NCBI RefSeq assembly: GCF_030656875.1
Contig: NZ_CP130943.1
Location: 124,001-188,000 of the forward strand
Origin: Prescottella sp. R16
Lineage (GTDB): Bacteria; Actinomycetota; Actinomycetes; Mycobacteriales; Mycobacteriaceae
DNA: 64,000 bases
Direction of reading: 5' to 3'
Part shown: piece by piece, positions 27,318-36,684 of the stretch
Numbering within the stretch: position 1 is the first letter of the stretch
Layout: every line of letters starts with the position of its first letter
Made by a program: the position numbers and the translations under genes
Notes under the pieces: model-generated
What the model was told of the DNA's origin: nothing
The model's input: only the letters and a program-made list of their open reading frames with translations
Databases searched by the model: none

Positions 27318-28700
27318 TCACAGGGAGGTGCCGAAGCGGGTGCGGTGTTCGTCGTCGAGGGTCGCCAGCGCCAGGCCCTTCGTCTCCCGCATGAACAGGA
27401 CGGCGACGATCGAGATCAGGCCGGCGACTGCGACATAGATCGCGATCGGCACCCAGGAGTCGAAGGTGCGCAGCAGCAGCGTGGCGATCACCGGTGCCAG
27501 TGACCCGGCGAAGATCGCCGTGACCTGCGCGCCGAGCGAGACGCCGATATAGCGCATGTGCGTGGGGAACATCTCGGACAGCAGCGCCGGCTGCGGCGCA
27601 TACATGATCGCGTGGATGATCAGGCCGATCGTGATGGCGCACAGGATCAGGGCGTCGGATCGGCTGTCCATCAACGGGAACGCGACGAAGCAGTAGACCG
27701 TGCCGAGTGCGGCACCGACGAGGTAGACGGGGCGACGGCCGACCTTGTCGGACATCCACCCGAACACCAGGATCATGCCGGCGTGCACGACGTGCGAGAT
27801 CAGCATGAGCAGCAGGATCGTCGACGTGTCGATACCCAACTGCACCTTCAGGTACGTCAGCGAGAACGTGACCACCATGTAGTAGAGGATGTTCTCGATG
27901 ACGCGGGCGCCCATCGCGGTCAGCACCTCGCGGGGTCGGGCCCGGAACACACGCAGGATGGCCTGCCACGTGTTCTCCGCTTGCGGCTGTTCCTGTTTCG
28001 CCTCCGCGAAGATCGGGGAGTCCTCGACCTTGGTGCGGATGAACCAGCCGATCAGCACGATGAAGGCGGAGAAGAAGAACGCAAGTCGCCAGCCCCACGA
28101 CAGGAACGCGGCCTCGGGCAGCGCAAACGACAGCACCAGCAGCACGATCGTGGCCAGGACGTTGCCGAGGGGTGCACCCACCTGCGGGAAGCTCGCCCAG
28201 AAGCCGCGTTTGTCGTCGGGGCTCTGCTCGGCGACCAGCAGCACCGCGCCGCCCCATTCGCCGCCGATCGCGATGCCCTGCAGGAACCGCAGCAGCACCA
28301 GGATGATCGGGGCCGCATACCCGATCGTCGCGAAGCTCGGGATGGTGCCGATGAGGAACGTCGACACCCCGATCATCAGCAGCGAGACCTGCAGCAGCTT
28401 CTTGCGGCCGAACTTGTCGCCGAAGTGCCCGAAGACGATGCCGCCGATCGGACGGGCCACGAAACCGATCGCATACGTGAGCAGGGCGGCGATCACGCCG
28501 TCGAGGGGGTTACCGGTCGAGTGGAAGAACACGTCACCGAAAACGAGCGCGGCCGCCATGCCGTACAGGAAGAACTCGTACCATTCGGCGACCGTACCGG
28601 CCATCGAGGCGGCGACGATGCGACGGAAACCGGCCGGTGTTCCGCTCTGCCGCTCCGGGCGGGGTGCGGACGGTACCGGGTCGGTGAGCTGCGCGGTCAC
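27318..28700 (-). CDS. MFS transporter, metabolite:H+ symporter (MHS) family
   Basis: The product has 460 residues and twelve predicted helices. The MHS features are GTVAEWYEFFLYG in helix one and RPIGGIVFGHFGDKFGRKK in loop 2-3. Relatives carry proline/betaine, alpha-ketoglutarate or small carboxylates. Placement between mmsB and mmsA suggests uptake of a valine-derived or 3-hydroxyisobutyrate-like acid. Its ATG overlaps the mmsB stop. Confidence 0.88.
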   Translation of the reverse strand: MTAQLTDPVPSAPRPERQSGTPAGFRRIVAASMAGTVAEWYEFFLYGMAAALVFGDVFFHSTGNPLDGVIAALLTYAIGFVARPIGGIVFGHFGDKFGRKKLLQVSLLMIGVSTFLIGTIPSFATIGYAAPIILVLLRFLQGIAIGGEWGGAVLLVAEQSPDDKRGFWASFPQVGAPLGNVLATIVLLVLSFALPEAAFLSWGWRLAFFFSAFIVLIGWFIRTKVEDSPIFAEAKQEQPQAENTWQAILRVFRARPREVLTAMGARVIENILYYMVVTFSLTYLKVQLGIDTSTILLLMLISHVVHAGMILVFGWMSDKVGRRPVYLVGAALGTVYCFVAFPLMDSRSDALILCAITIGLIIHAIMYAPQPALLSEMFPTHMRYIGVSLGAQVTAIFAGSLAPVIATLLLRTFDSWVPIAIYVAVAGLISIVAVLFMRETKGLALATLDDEHRTRFGTSL

Positions 28701-29620
28701 CGGAGCTCCTCGGATTCCGTCCCGGTCACCGTGCCGTCGACGAGACGGACCAGTGCGGAGAAGTCGAGAAGTCCGAAACCGTTGTCGGCCAGTACATCCA
28801 GTCGCCTGGCCACCTCGGTGGTGGCGGCGGCGTCGACGCCGTGTGCGGCGGCCGCGTCGAGGGCGAGCCCGAGATCCTTGCGCATCAGCGTGACGGCGAA
28901 ACCGCCCGCGAAGTCCCGGCTCGACGGCGCCGACTCGACCGCGCCGCCGATCGGGTAGTACCGGCGCAGCGCCCAGCTGTCACCGGTGGACACGCCGGCG
29001 ATGTCGATGACGGTCTTCGCCGAGACGCCCAGCCGCTCCGCGAGGACCGCCGCCTCGCACGTGCTCTGCATGTTCATCGCGAGCATCATGTTGTTGAGCA
29101 TCTTGGCGCTCTGGCCGGCCCCGGTCTCCCCGGCGTGGAAGATGCGTTCCCCCATCGCGTCGAGCAGTGGACGGACCGCGTCGAGATCGACGTCCGTGCC
29201 GCCCACCATGAACGTCAGCGTCCCGTTCTGCGCACCAGCGGTGCCGCCGGAGACCGGGGCGTCGAGGAAGCGTCGGCCGGACCCGGTGACGACCGTCGAC
29301 AGTGCGACGGCGTCGGCGGTACCGATCGTGGAGCAGTCGACCACCACCGCGCCCGGTGCGGTGGCGGCGAGCGCACCCGACTCGAGCAGTGCGGTGCGGA
29401 CGTGTTCGCCCTTGGGCAGCATCGTGATCAGCACGTCGGCGCCGGTCGCGGCCTCCACCGTGGACTCGGCGGTCGGAACACCCTGTGCCGCTGCGGCTCG
29501 CCGGGTGTCGGGGGAGAGGTCGAATGCGGTGACCTCGAAATCTGCACCGCGGCCTGCGCTGTGCAGATTTGCGGCCATCGGCAACCCCATGTTGCCCAGG
29601 CCGATCCAACCGATCTTCAT
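28697..29620 (-). CDS. mmsB: 3-Hydroxyisobutyrate dehydrogenase
   Basis: The product is a 307-residue beta-hydroxyacid dehydrogenase. GLGNMGLPMA is the cofactor site near residue 7, DAPVSGGTAGAQNGTL is the substrate motif, and the catalytic lysine is in GAGQSAKMLNNM. It oxidises 3-hydroxyisobutyrate to methylmalonate semialdehyde, the substrate of mmsA two genes downstream. It is the first gene of the operon. Confidence 0.92.
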   Translation of the reverse strand: MKIGWIGLGNMGLPMAANLHSAGRGADFEVTAFDLSPDTRRAAAAQGVPTAESTVEAATGADVLITMLPKGEHVRTALLESGALAATAPGAVVVDCSTIGTADAVALSTVVTGSGRRFLDAPVSGGTAGAQNGTLTFMVGGTDVDLDAVRPLLDAMGERIFHAGETGAGQSAKMLNNMMLAMNMQSTCEAAVLAERLGVSAKTVIDIAGVSTGDSWALRRYYPIGGAVESAPSSRDFAGGFAVTLMRKDLGLALDAAAAHGVDAAATTEVARRLDVLADNGFGLLDFSALVRLVDGTVTGTESEELR

Positions 29621-29751
29621 GCTGGTGCCCTTCCGTCCGGTGCCGAGCTGTGGATCTGCCGCGGCCATGACGACAAGAGTGACCTGGATTACAGTCTGGG
29701 GAAAGCCCTGTTTCGACACATGAGCTGTGCAGAACCGCACAGAGAGAGGGG

Positions 29752-30654
29752 GTGGCGGTGCGCGCCGACGATCTGGTGGTGCTGCTGGAGATCGCCCGCT
29801 GCGGGTCGCTGGTCGGTGCCGCGTCCGCACTCGGCCTCAACCATGCGACGGTGTCCCGGCGGATGTCGGCGCTCGAGGCGGAACTACGCGCCCCCGTCCT
29901 GGTGCGCGGCGTGCAGGGGTGTGAGCTGACCGACCTGGGGCACCGGCTGCTGGCGTCGTGCGAGCAGATCGAGTCCGCGCTCACCGACGTCCGGGACCTG
30001 GTGAGCACCACTCCACGGGAGCGGCAGCTGTCCGGGCTGGTGCGGATCGCGACCACCGAGGCGTTCGGATCCTGTTTCGTCGCACCGCTGCTCGCAGATC
30101 TGCACCGCATCAACTCGGATCTGACGGTGGAGATCGTGACACAGACCCGGCTCAGCGCGTTCGGTGCCGGAGCGGACATCGAGATCGGGGTGGGTGAACC
30201 GGTGTCGGGGCGTCCCGGCGCGGAGAAGCTGACCGACTACCGGATGGGCCTGTACGCGTCCGACGACTACCGGGCCGAGCGCGGCCTGCCCACCACGATC
30301 GACGAACTGGCCGAGCACTCCCTCGTCTACTACATCGAAAGCCTGCTGCGGGTCGAGGACCTCGACGTTCTCACCGAACTCACCGGCAACCATCGGGTGA
30401 CGTTCGGGTCGACGAGTGTGCAGGCGCAGACCGCGGCGACCCTCGCCGGCGCCGGAATCGGTCTGCTGCCCGCGTTCGTCGCCGAGCGGGAGCCGACACT
30501 CCGGCGGGTGCTGCCGTCGGCTGTGAACGTCACCCTCGAATTCAGTGCCTGCCTCGGCCCCAGACGCCTGCGCCGGCCCGCCGCCGCGACCGTCCTGCAG
30601 GCGATCCGGGAAATGGTCGCCGAACGGCAGAACGAACTCATGCCGCAGTGGTGA
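29752..30654 (+). CDS. LysR-family transcriptional regulator
   Basis: The product has 300 residues. A winged helix at residues 6-64 (ARCGSLVGAASALGLNHATV, RRMSALE) is followed by a substrate-binding domain starting near residue 95. It is divergent from mmsB with a 131-base gap, the usual layout for a LysR protein that controls the neighbouring operon. The co-inducer may be 3-hydroxyisobutyrate or a related acid. GTG start behind AGAGAGGGGG. Confidence 0.87.
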   Translation: MAVRADDLVVLLEIARCGSLVGAASALGLNHATVSRRMSALEAELRAPVLVRGVQGCELTDLGHRLLASCEQIESALTDVRDLVSTTPRERQLSGLVRIATTEAFGSCFVAPLLADLHRINSDLTVEIVTQTRLSAFGAGADIEIGVGEPVSGRPGAEKLTDYRMGLYASDDYRAERGLPTTIDELAEHSLVYYIESLLRVEDLDVLTELTGNHRVTFGSTSVQAQTAATLAGAGIGLLPAFVAEREPTLRRVLPSAVNVTLEFSACLGPRRLRRPAAATVLQAIREMVAERQNELMPQW

Positions 30655-30675
30655 GAGGCGCCGTGGCGATCGGCG

Positions 30676-31533
30676 TCAGATGCCGGACGCGAACAGACGG
30701 TGTCGGCGGATGTCGGCGCGCTCGACGTCGACGGCGTCGAGGAGCCGGGTGAGCCGGCCGGCGAGTGGCCCGACCCGGCGTGGGCGGCGGGCGATCGCGT
30801 CGCACAGCACGTGCCCGCCCTGCTCGGCGGTGAGGGCGGCGACGGTGCGGTACTTCTCGTTGGGGGTGATCATCGCGGTCCGTACCAGCGGCATGTACAC
30901 GGACGTGAATGTGACGTTCTCGTCGAGGGTTTCGGCCTGGAACGACGTGCACACCTCGTCGAGTGCGGCTTTCGACGCCACGTAGGCGGCGTAGCCGGGG
31001 CCGCCGAACAGATTGGCCGCGGACAGCACGTTGACCACGTGGCCGTCGCGACGCTCCCGCATCCCCGGCAGCACCGCGAGCATGAGTCGCACGGCCGCAA
31101 CATAGTTGAGGGTCATGGTGCGTTCGAAGTCGTGGGTGCGGTCGTACGACCGGTCGAGGGTGCGGCGGATGGACCGGCCCGCATTGTTGACGAGCACGTC
31201 GACGCCGGCGTGCTCGTCGAGGACCCGTCGGATCATCGTCTCCGACGCGTCCGCGTCGTTCAGGTCGCACGGGTACGCGAACGCCCGCCCACCACGGGCG
31301 GTGATCTCCTCGGCGACCGCACCCAGCTCGGGCTCGCGGCGGGCGACGAGCAGCACCGTCGCCCCGGCCGCACCCAGCTCGATCGCCGCGGCCCGCCCGA
31401 TCCCCGACGACGCCCCCGTGATCAGCACCCGCCTACCCGACACCACCTCACGCAACGGGCGTCCGCGACGCGGAAACGGGCCGCGCGAATCGAGAGCATG
31501 CCTGACCTGGAACCACCAGCTCGTCGAGTCCAT
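30676..31533 (-). CDS. Short-chain dehydrogenase/reductase
   Basis: The product is 285 residues from the ATG at 31533 (MDSTSWWFQVRHALDSRG). A longer frame to 31656 is open but lacks SDR sequence. The cofactor motif is TGASSGIG near residue 40, NNAGRSIRR follows, and the catalytic Tyr-Lys is in YAAYVASKAAL. The C-terminus is extended by about 30 residues, as in lipid-related SDRs of mycolate bacteria. No functional partner is adjacent. Confidence 0.85.
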   Translation of the reverse strand: MDSTSWWFQVRHALDSRGPFPRRGRPLREVVSGRRVLITGASSGIGRAAAIELGAAGATVLLVARREPELGAVAEEITARGGRAFAYPCDLNDADASETMIRRVLDEHAGVDVLVNNAGRSIRRTLDRSYDRTHDFERTMTLNYVAAVRLMLAVLPGMRERRDGHVVNVLSAANLFGGPGYAAYVASKAALDEVCTSFQAETLDENVTFTSVYMPLVRTAMITPNEKYRTVAALTAEQGGHVLCDAIARRPRRVGPLAGRLTRLLDAVDVERADIRRHRLFASGI

Positions 31534-31594
31534 GAGGGTCGAGGATAGGGGGATCGGACGGTGGGGCACAGGGTTTCGGTCGTACCGCCGCCCC

Positions 31595-32530
31595 TCACCC
31601 CGTCGTCGCGAGTCCTGCCGCGAGTCCGAATGCGAGTGCCATGGCGGCGGTTTCACCGACGGCGCGGCGCAGGGAGGCGTCGGCGCTCATCCGGTGGGTG
31701 GATGCGGGGGTGACCCAGGTGCGGCGCAGCCACCACGCGGCCGCGAGCAGCGCCGCGAGTGCCACGATCTTCGCGAGCACGACCCGCCCGTAACCGGTGG
31801 TGACGAGGGGCGCGATGCTGCCGAGCCGGATCGCCGCGTTGGCGACGCCGGTCGCGGCGAGAACCACGACGCACCGCCACGCGATCGTCGAATAGCGGGG
31901 CAGCAGATTCGCCCATGTGCCCCGCCCCCGGGCGGTCAGGGCGAGTGCGATCAGCATCCCGAACCAGGTGGCCGCCGCCAGCACGTGCGCGGCGTCGAAC
32001 AGCGATCCGAGGATCTGCTGCGACATGTGCCCGCTGACCGGGCGGGCGATCAACGCCAGCCCCGACACCGCCAGCACCGGCGCGGCCGGCCACGACAGTG
32101 CGCGTCGAAACGCCACCGCCGCAAGCACTGCCACGAGCGTCGTGCATCCGATCGTGGCCGCACCGATCCGTCCGGTGTCCACGATCGTCACGAAATCGAC
32201 GACCGTGCCCGGCGGCACCGCCCACGGGGAGCGTCCGACCATGTCGGCGGCCTCGAACACCACCAGCGCGATCTCGGCCACCGTCCACGCGCCCGCGACG
32301 GCCGCTGTGGTCCGCCATACCGGGCCGGCGTCGAGGGCGGGCCGGCGTTCGTCGCGCAGCAGCCACAACCAGCCGGCCAGACCGAACACCGTCGCCCCGC
32401 AGCCCAGCGCGAGGGCCCGCACGGCGGCCGACGGGGAAGGATCGGCCAGCAGCCACGCCACGCCGACCCCGAGAAACGCCGTGAGGACGGCGGACACCAG
32501 CCCTGTACGACCGATGCCCACCGTCCTCAC
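31595..32530 (-). CDS. copD: CopD-family copper resistance membrane protein
   Basis: The product is about 311 residues from the GTG at 32530, with eight hydrophobic segments. An earlier start at 32578 would overlap copC. The conserved CopD parts are the PVSGHMSQQILGSLFDAAHV stretch with its histidines and the AATWFGMLIAL helix. It lies just behind copC, the usual pairing for copper import or handling at the membrane. Confidence 0.8.
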   Translation of the reverse strand: MRTVGIGRTGLVSAVLTAFLGVGVAWLLADPSPSAAVRALALGCGATVFGLAGWLWLLRDERRPALDAGPVWRTTAAVAGAWTVAEIALVVFEAADMVGRSPWAVPPGTVVDFVTIVDTGRIGAATIGCTTLVAVLAAVAFRRALSWPAAPVLAVSGLALIARPVSGHMSQQILGSLFDAAHVLAAATWFGMLIALALTARGRGTWANLLPRYSTIAWRCVVVLAATGVANAAIRLGSIAPLVTTGYGRVVLAKIVALAALLAAAWWLRRTWVTPASTHRMSADASLRRAVGETAAMALAFGLAAGLATTG

Positions 32531-32547
32531 GAGTGACGCCCGATCCG

Positions 32548-33090
32548 TCAGCTGCGCGGCTTGCGTAGCGCGAACCACAGGCCGCCCGCGAACACCACGA
32601 CACCGACGCCGACGAACACCCAGATCAGCATGCTGCTGTCGGACTCGTCGTCGGAGCTGCTGTCCGACGACTGGCCGCCCGCCTTCGCGCCCGGTGTGCC
32701 GGTGCCCTCCTGCGTGAGCGTGAACGTGCGGGTGCCGCTGACGGGGTGGCCGTCGGCGGAGGTGACACGGAACGCGATCGTGTACTCGCCGACCGGGCCG
32801 AGACCCTCGAGCGGCACGCTGATCGAATCGCCCGCGACCGTCGGATCACCCTTCGACCACAGGTTGCCGTCCGGGCCGACGACGGTCAGCGACGCGAACT
32901 TGTCCTGCAGTGTCTCGTTGAACTGCAGACTCACCCGGTCGGGGGCGGTCGCGATCTCGGTACCGTTCTCGGGGCTGCTGCCGATCACCGCGGAATGCGC
33001 GGCTGCCGTTCCGACGCCGAGCATCGTGGCGAGCATCGCCACGAAACCGATCACGACGACGCGCAGGCCGGTGAGAGTGTGTCTGGTCAT
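32548..33090 (-). CDS. copC: CopC-domain periplasmic copper-binding protein
   Basis: The product has 180 residues: a signal peptide ending in GTAAAHS, then a beta-sandwich CopC domain with the N-terminal copper-ligand histidine (AHSAVIGSSP) and the VTSADGHPVSGTRTF motif carrying the second histidine. A Ser/Asp-rich linker and a single C-terminal membrane helix follow. Its ATG overlaps the ycnI stop. Confidence 0.9.
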   Translation of the reverse strand: MTRHTLTGLRVVVIGFVAMLATMLGVGTAAAHSAVIGSSPENGTEIATAPDRVSLQFNETLQDKFASLTVVGPDGNLWSKGDPTVAGDSISVPLEGLGPVGEYTIAFRVTSADGHPVSGTRTFTLTQEGTGTPGAKAGGQSSDSSSDDESDSSMLIWVFVGVGVVVFAGGLWFALRKPRS

Positions 33091-33713
33091 GAGCGTCGGC
33101 TCCTCATCGTTGCGCCCAGGCCCAGTGCGGCGCCCAGTGCACCGAGCACCAGGCCGATGCCGCCGAGCCAGCGGGCAGTGGTGTCGGTGGACTCGGAAGT
33201 TGCGGTGGCTGCGTCCGTACTGGCGGCAAGCGTCAGCGACGGGGCCGGCTTGTCCGGTTCGGCGCCGTCCGGTCCGGGCTGCTGATTCCACTGCACGACG
33301 GTGCCGTCGCTGTAGGTCTGGGTGGCGGGGAACTCCACCTGCTCCTGCTCGGGCAGCGGCCCGGCGGACAGCACGAACTGCTGGAACTGGCCGGGGCCGA
33401 CGCTCACGCCGGGATCGGCGGTCCACGTCACCGCCGTCGCGGTCTTCGACGCCTCGTCCTCGACGACGGTCGACGTCCAGCCCGGGATCGGTTCGGTGCG
33501 GGCCGACGCCAGATTCGGCAACTGCACCGTCACCGCCGTCGTGCCGGCGGTGTCGGATTCGGTGGGGACCCGGAACGTGAGGACGGAGTAGCCGCCCTGC
33601 TCGGCGCCGGGAGCGGCGACCGATACGTGCGCCGAGGCCACACCGGCGGCCAGCAGCATCACGCCACCGGCCGCGCCGGCGGTGGCCAGGACGCGGGAAA
33701 TCGTTGTCTTCAT
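33087..33713 (-). CDS. YcnI/DUF1775 copper-associated protein
   Basis: The product has 208 residues with a signal peptide ending in ASAH, where the first mature histidine is the copper ligand known for YcnI. The core has YSVLTFRVPTES, and a C-terminal membrane helix with MRSRRS tail anchors it. YcnI, CopC and CopD form a standard copper operon in Gram-positive bacteria. Confidence 0.9.
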   Translation of the reverse strand: MKTTISRVLATAGAAGGVMLLAAGVASAHVSVAAPGAEQGGYSVLTFRVPTESDTAGTTAVTVQLPNLASARTEPIPGWTSTVVEDEASKTATAVTWTADPGVSVGPGQFQQFVLSAGPLPEQEQVEFPATQTYSDGTVVQWNQQPGPDGAEPDKPAPSLTLAASTDAATATSESTDTTARWLGGIGLVLGALGAALGLGATMRSRRS

Positions 33714-33746
33714 ATGTCTTCCTGTACGGAGATACGGAACGCGAGG

Positions 33747-34271
33747 TCAGACGACCTGCGGCGGTCCGCGCCGCGACCAGCCGGCCGCGAGGACGGGAAG
33801 ACGGATCGGATGTGGATCCCAGGGGATCAGGACCTGCGACGGCGTCGGTGGAGCGGGTGTCGGCGGCGCGAACACCGCCCGCAGGACCCGGGTGATCGGC
33901 CCGTGCAGGCGTTCCGCGGTGGAGATCAGGAGCGCACAGGCCAGTGCGGCCACGGCGTGCGCGGCGACCATGAGGTACGCGGGCACACCGTCGTGGACGT
34001 GGGCGCCGGATGCGACCGTCAACGCGAGGTGCCCGGCCGCCTGCCCGCTCGCGAGCGCCGCGAGCAACGCCCACCGGCTCCGGGTGAACACCGGTGCTCC
34101 ACCGGTCAGAGCCCCGACCGCGACCGCGACGGCCAGCAGCAGTGTCAGTCCCGTCTCGTCGGGCCACCCGCCGCCACCGGCGCCGTGCGCGGCGACGGCC
34201 AGAGTCGCGACCGTCGCCCCGGCCGCGCCACCGCGGAGCGCGGCGGTCGGGGCGGGACGACGGGCAGGCAC
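33747..34271 (-). CDS. Small multi-pass membrane protein of unknown function
   Basis: The product has 174 residues with about five hydrophobic segments and a proline-rich C-terminal tail (VFAPPTPAPPTPSQ). Histidines in the membrane part (AHGAG, GAHVHDG, AAHAV) could bind metal, and it sits 33 bases upstream of ycnI, so a copper role is possible. GTG start. I do not recognise the family. Confidence 0.65.
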   Translation of the reverse strand: MPARRPAPTAALRGGAAGATVATLAVAAHGAGGGGWPDETGLTLLLAVAVAVGALTGGAPVFTRSRWALLAALASGQAAGHLALTVASGAHVHDGVPAYLMVAAHAVAALACALLISTAERLHGPITRVLRAVFAPPTPAPPTPSQVLIPWDPHPIRLPVLAAGWSRRGPPQVV

Positions 34272-34284
34272 GGCAGGGGCGGCG

Positions 34285-34914
34285 TCAGCGGACGCCGAGA
34301 CGGGCCAGGATGTCGGCTTCGACGCCGTCGAGCTCCGACGAGATCGCGTGATGCGCCTGCTTGCGGCGGGTCGGCGGCATCTGCTCGGCGGCCCGGACCG
34401 CAGTGTCCAGATCGGTCAGGCGGGCCCGGACGGCGGACGCGAACTGCTGCGTCTCGGCATCGTTCGGGTGCTTGGTGACGATCTCGGTGATCGACTTGTC
34501 GGCACCGGCGATCCGGGCACTGAGCTTGGCTCCGTGCCCGGTGTACTCGCCGAGCTGATCGACGGCGATACCCATGCGCTGCGCCCGCTGGGCGTCGAGC
34601 TGGGCACGCAACGCCGTCGCACCGCGGTACGCGATCGGCACCACGACCGGCGCCAACATGCGGGCCACACCGAGGTAACGGCGCAGCTGCGCCACCGACA
34701 GACCCTTCTGTGCAGCCTTGTCGGCGGCCTTCTTCTGAGCCTCGAAGGTCGCGATCTGTGCCTTGTCGACCTTCTTCTGGGCCTTCGCGTCGGCCCGATG
34801 CTTCTTGCGGTCGTTCTTGGCACCGAGCTTCGCCTCGAGCTTGGCCTTGTGCTTGAGCGCCTTCGCTTCGGCCTTGCGCGTGGCGCGCCGCTTACGTTTC
34901 TTGAACAACCCCAC
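34285..34914 (-). CDS. DUF6474-like basic coiled-coil protein
   Basis: The product has 209 residues. The first 75 are very rich in Lys and Ala (KKRKRRATRKAEAKALKHK), suggesting a charged helix or nucleic-acid contact. A hydrophobic stretch (RMLAPVVVPIAYRGATALRA) follows, then a helical tail. It resembles the actinobacterial DUF6474 family, whose function is unknown. GGAAGGG stands before the GTG. Confidence 0.65.
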   Translation of the reverse strand: MGLFKKRKRRATRKAEAKALKHKAKLEAKLGAKNDRKKHRADAKAQKKVDKAQIATFEAQKKAADKAAQKGLSVAQLRRYLGVARMLAPVVVPIAYRGATALRAQLDAQRAQRMGIAVDQLGEYTGHGAKLSARIAGADKSITEIVTKHPNDAETQQFASAVRARLTDLDTAVRAAEQMPPTRRKQAHHAISSELDGVEADILARLGVR

Positions 34915-34989
34915 GGAAAGGCCCTTCCATCTGGTGCTTCGATCGCCGCTTTCGGCTCAACCCTAGGCGAGCACCTAATCTTGCACATC

Positions 34990-36591
34990 GTGTGTTCCCC
35001 GAACGATCCGCGAGACCCCGCCCCCGTGCTGCTCGAGCCGGGTGCTCTGACGCGGTGTCGGCATCGGGTCCACCTCGATGCAACTTTCCCCGAGCAACTG
35101 GCCGGTGTGCCGGAGAACACCGGCGTCACCCAGCGGCAGGAGGCGGCCGCCGCGCAGCGCGAGTCGGTGCGGGCCCGGCTCATGGACGCCGACCCCGACG
35201 GCTGGGTGCGGATCGCCCCGGACGGTCCGCTCGGGCAGCGTGCCCGGGACACTCTCGACGCGTGCCGGGCCGGGGCCACGAAGATCTGGGGGGCGGTGCT
35301 GCCACACGAACGCGACACCGGACGACGCGGGCGCGTCGAGATCCTGCTGCGCGACGCCGACCGCGGCGGCTACCTCCCCGTCATCGTCGTCAACCACAAG
35401 GTCACCGACCCCGGCAGCGGCGCCACCACGTCCGGGCTGCTTCGGTGGGAACCGAGGCTCGACGAGCGTCGCAAGGTGCGCGCCCAACTGCGCGACCAGA
35501 TCCGCCTCGCCCACGTGTACCGGATGCTCGAACGGCACGGACTGGACAGTCCCTCCCGGCTGGGCGGCGCGATCGGCTACGGCGCCGACTGCATCCTCGT
35601 ACACGACCTGTCGACCGTCCTCGAGGAATACGACACCCGCTTCGCCGACCGGATCGCCGTCGCCCGCGGCGAGCTCGAGACGGTGCCGTCGCAGATCGGT
35701 GAATGCCGTGCCTGCCCGTGGTGGCCGCGCTGCCGCGGCGAACTCGAGCAGACACACGACGTGTCCCTCGTGGCGTCCGGTACCCGCGCCGCCGTGCTGC
35801 GCGACCACGGGGTGACCACCGTCGACCAACTCGCGGCGTGGGACGGCGACGCCCCCGCCGACTGGCCGCAGGGCTCCTTCCCCGACACCGTCGTCACCGC
35901 GCAGGCCTGGCTCGCCGGGGCGCCGCTGGTCCGACGCCACGACACCGTCACCGTCGCCCGCGCCGACGTCGAGGTGGACGTCGACATGGAGAGCTACCAG
36001 GAGCACGGCGCCTACCTGTGGGGGACGCTGCTCAACGTCGCCGGCACGTCGGTGTACCGGCCGTTCGTGACGTGGGATCCGGTGCCCACGGCCGACGAGG
36101 GCCGGTCGTTCGCCGAATTCTGGACCTGGCTCATGGCCGAACGTGCCGCCGCCGCAGCTGCCGGGAAAACCTTTGCCGCCTATTGTTATTCGCGCTCCGC
36201 GGAGGACAAATGGCTTCTGGCGTCGGCCCGTCGGTTCGCCGGAGCCGACGGCATCCCCACTGTCGCCGAGGTGCGCGAATTCATCGACAGCCCACAGTGG
36301 GTCGACATCTACCAGGCTGTCGGCGAGAACTTCGTCTGTCCGAACGGCAAGGGGCTCAAGAAGATTGCGCCCATCGCCGGATTCCACTGGCGTGACGAGG
36401 AGGCCGGTGGCGAAGCGTCGATGAGCTGGTATCGCGAGGCCGTCGGCTACGACGGCGCCCCCGACGAGTCCCAGCGACAGCGGCTGCTGGAGTACAACGA
36501 GGACGACGTCGTCGCGACGAAAGTGTTGCGCGAGTGGATGTCCGGGCGTGCGCTCGACGAGGTCCCGCATGCTCGGGACCTTCGCCCTTAG
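34990..36591 (+). CDS. TM0106-family RecB-like nuclease with DnaQ-like exonuclease domain
   Basis: The product is about 533 residues from the GTG at 34990 (a TTG at 34981 is an alternative; the much longer open frame upstream is rejected). The N-terminal half is PD-(D/E)xK-like, with RVEILLRDA and VIVVNHKVT as candidate catalytic strands and a Cas4-like cysteine cluster ECRACPWWPRC. The C-terminal half has VDVDMES and YNEDDVVATKVL, the D-x-E and D-D motifs of RNase H-fold exonucleases. The family is predicted to act in DNA repair or defence, without a described biological role. It stands alone. Confidence 0.8.
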   Translation: MCSPNDPRDPAPVLLEPGALTRCRHRVHLDATFPEQLAGVPENTGVTQRQEAAAAQRESVRARLMDADPDGWVRIAPDGPLGQRARDTLDACRAGATKIWGAVLPHERDTGRRGRVEILLRDADRGGYLPVIVVNHKVTDPGSGATTSGLLRWEPRLDERRKVRAQLRDQIRLAHVYRMLERHGLDSPSRLGGAIGYGADCILVHDLSTVLEEYDTRFADRIAVARGELETVPSQIGECRACPWWPRCRGELEQTHDVSLVASGTRAAVLRDHGVTTVDQLAAWDGDAPADWPQGSFPDTVVTAQAWLAGAPLVRRHDTVTVARADVEVDVDMESYQEHGAYLWGTLLNVAGTSVYRPFVTWDPVPTADEGRSFAEFWTWLMAERAAAAAAGKTFAAYCYSRSAEDKWLLASARRFAGADGIPTVAEVREFIDSPQWVDIYQAVGENFVCPNGKGLKKIAPIAGFHWRDEEAGGEASMSWYREAVGYDGAPDESQRQRLLEYNEDDVVATKVLREWMSGRALDEVPHARDLRP

Positions 36592-36601
36592 TCGGACATA
36601 G

Positions 36602-36655
36602 CGTGCAATTTGGTTAAAAACCAACCGGAAGTTACGGTATTTGGGTCATTGCACG
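36602..36655. promoter_or_regulatory. Nested inverted repeats upstream of the small peptide gene
   Basis: CGTGCAAT (36602-36609) and ATTGCACG (36648-36655) are exact complements 38 bases apart. Inside them lies the palindrome TTGGTT-AAA-AACCAA (36610-36624). The arrangement suggests one or two operators or a looped leader for the gene at 36685. Confidence 0.5.
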
Positions 36656-36684
36656 TGACGATCTGAGTTCGGAGGTGAATACGC

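Noticed and set aside
33682..34989. Long N-terminal extension of the RecB-like nuclease
   Set aside because: It runs antisense through two better supported genes and lacks family sequence before residue 435.
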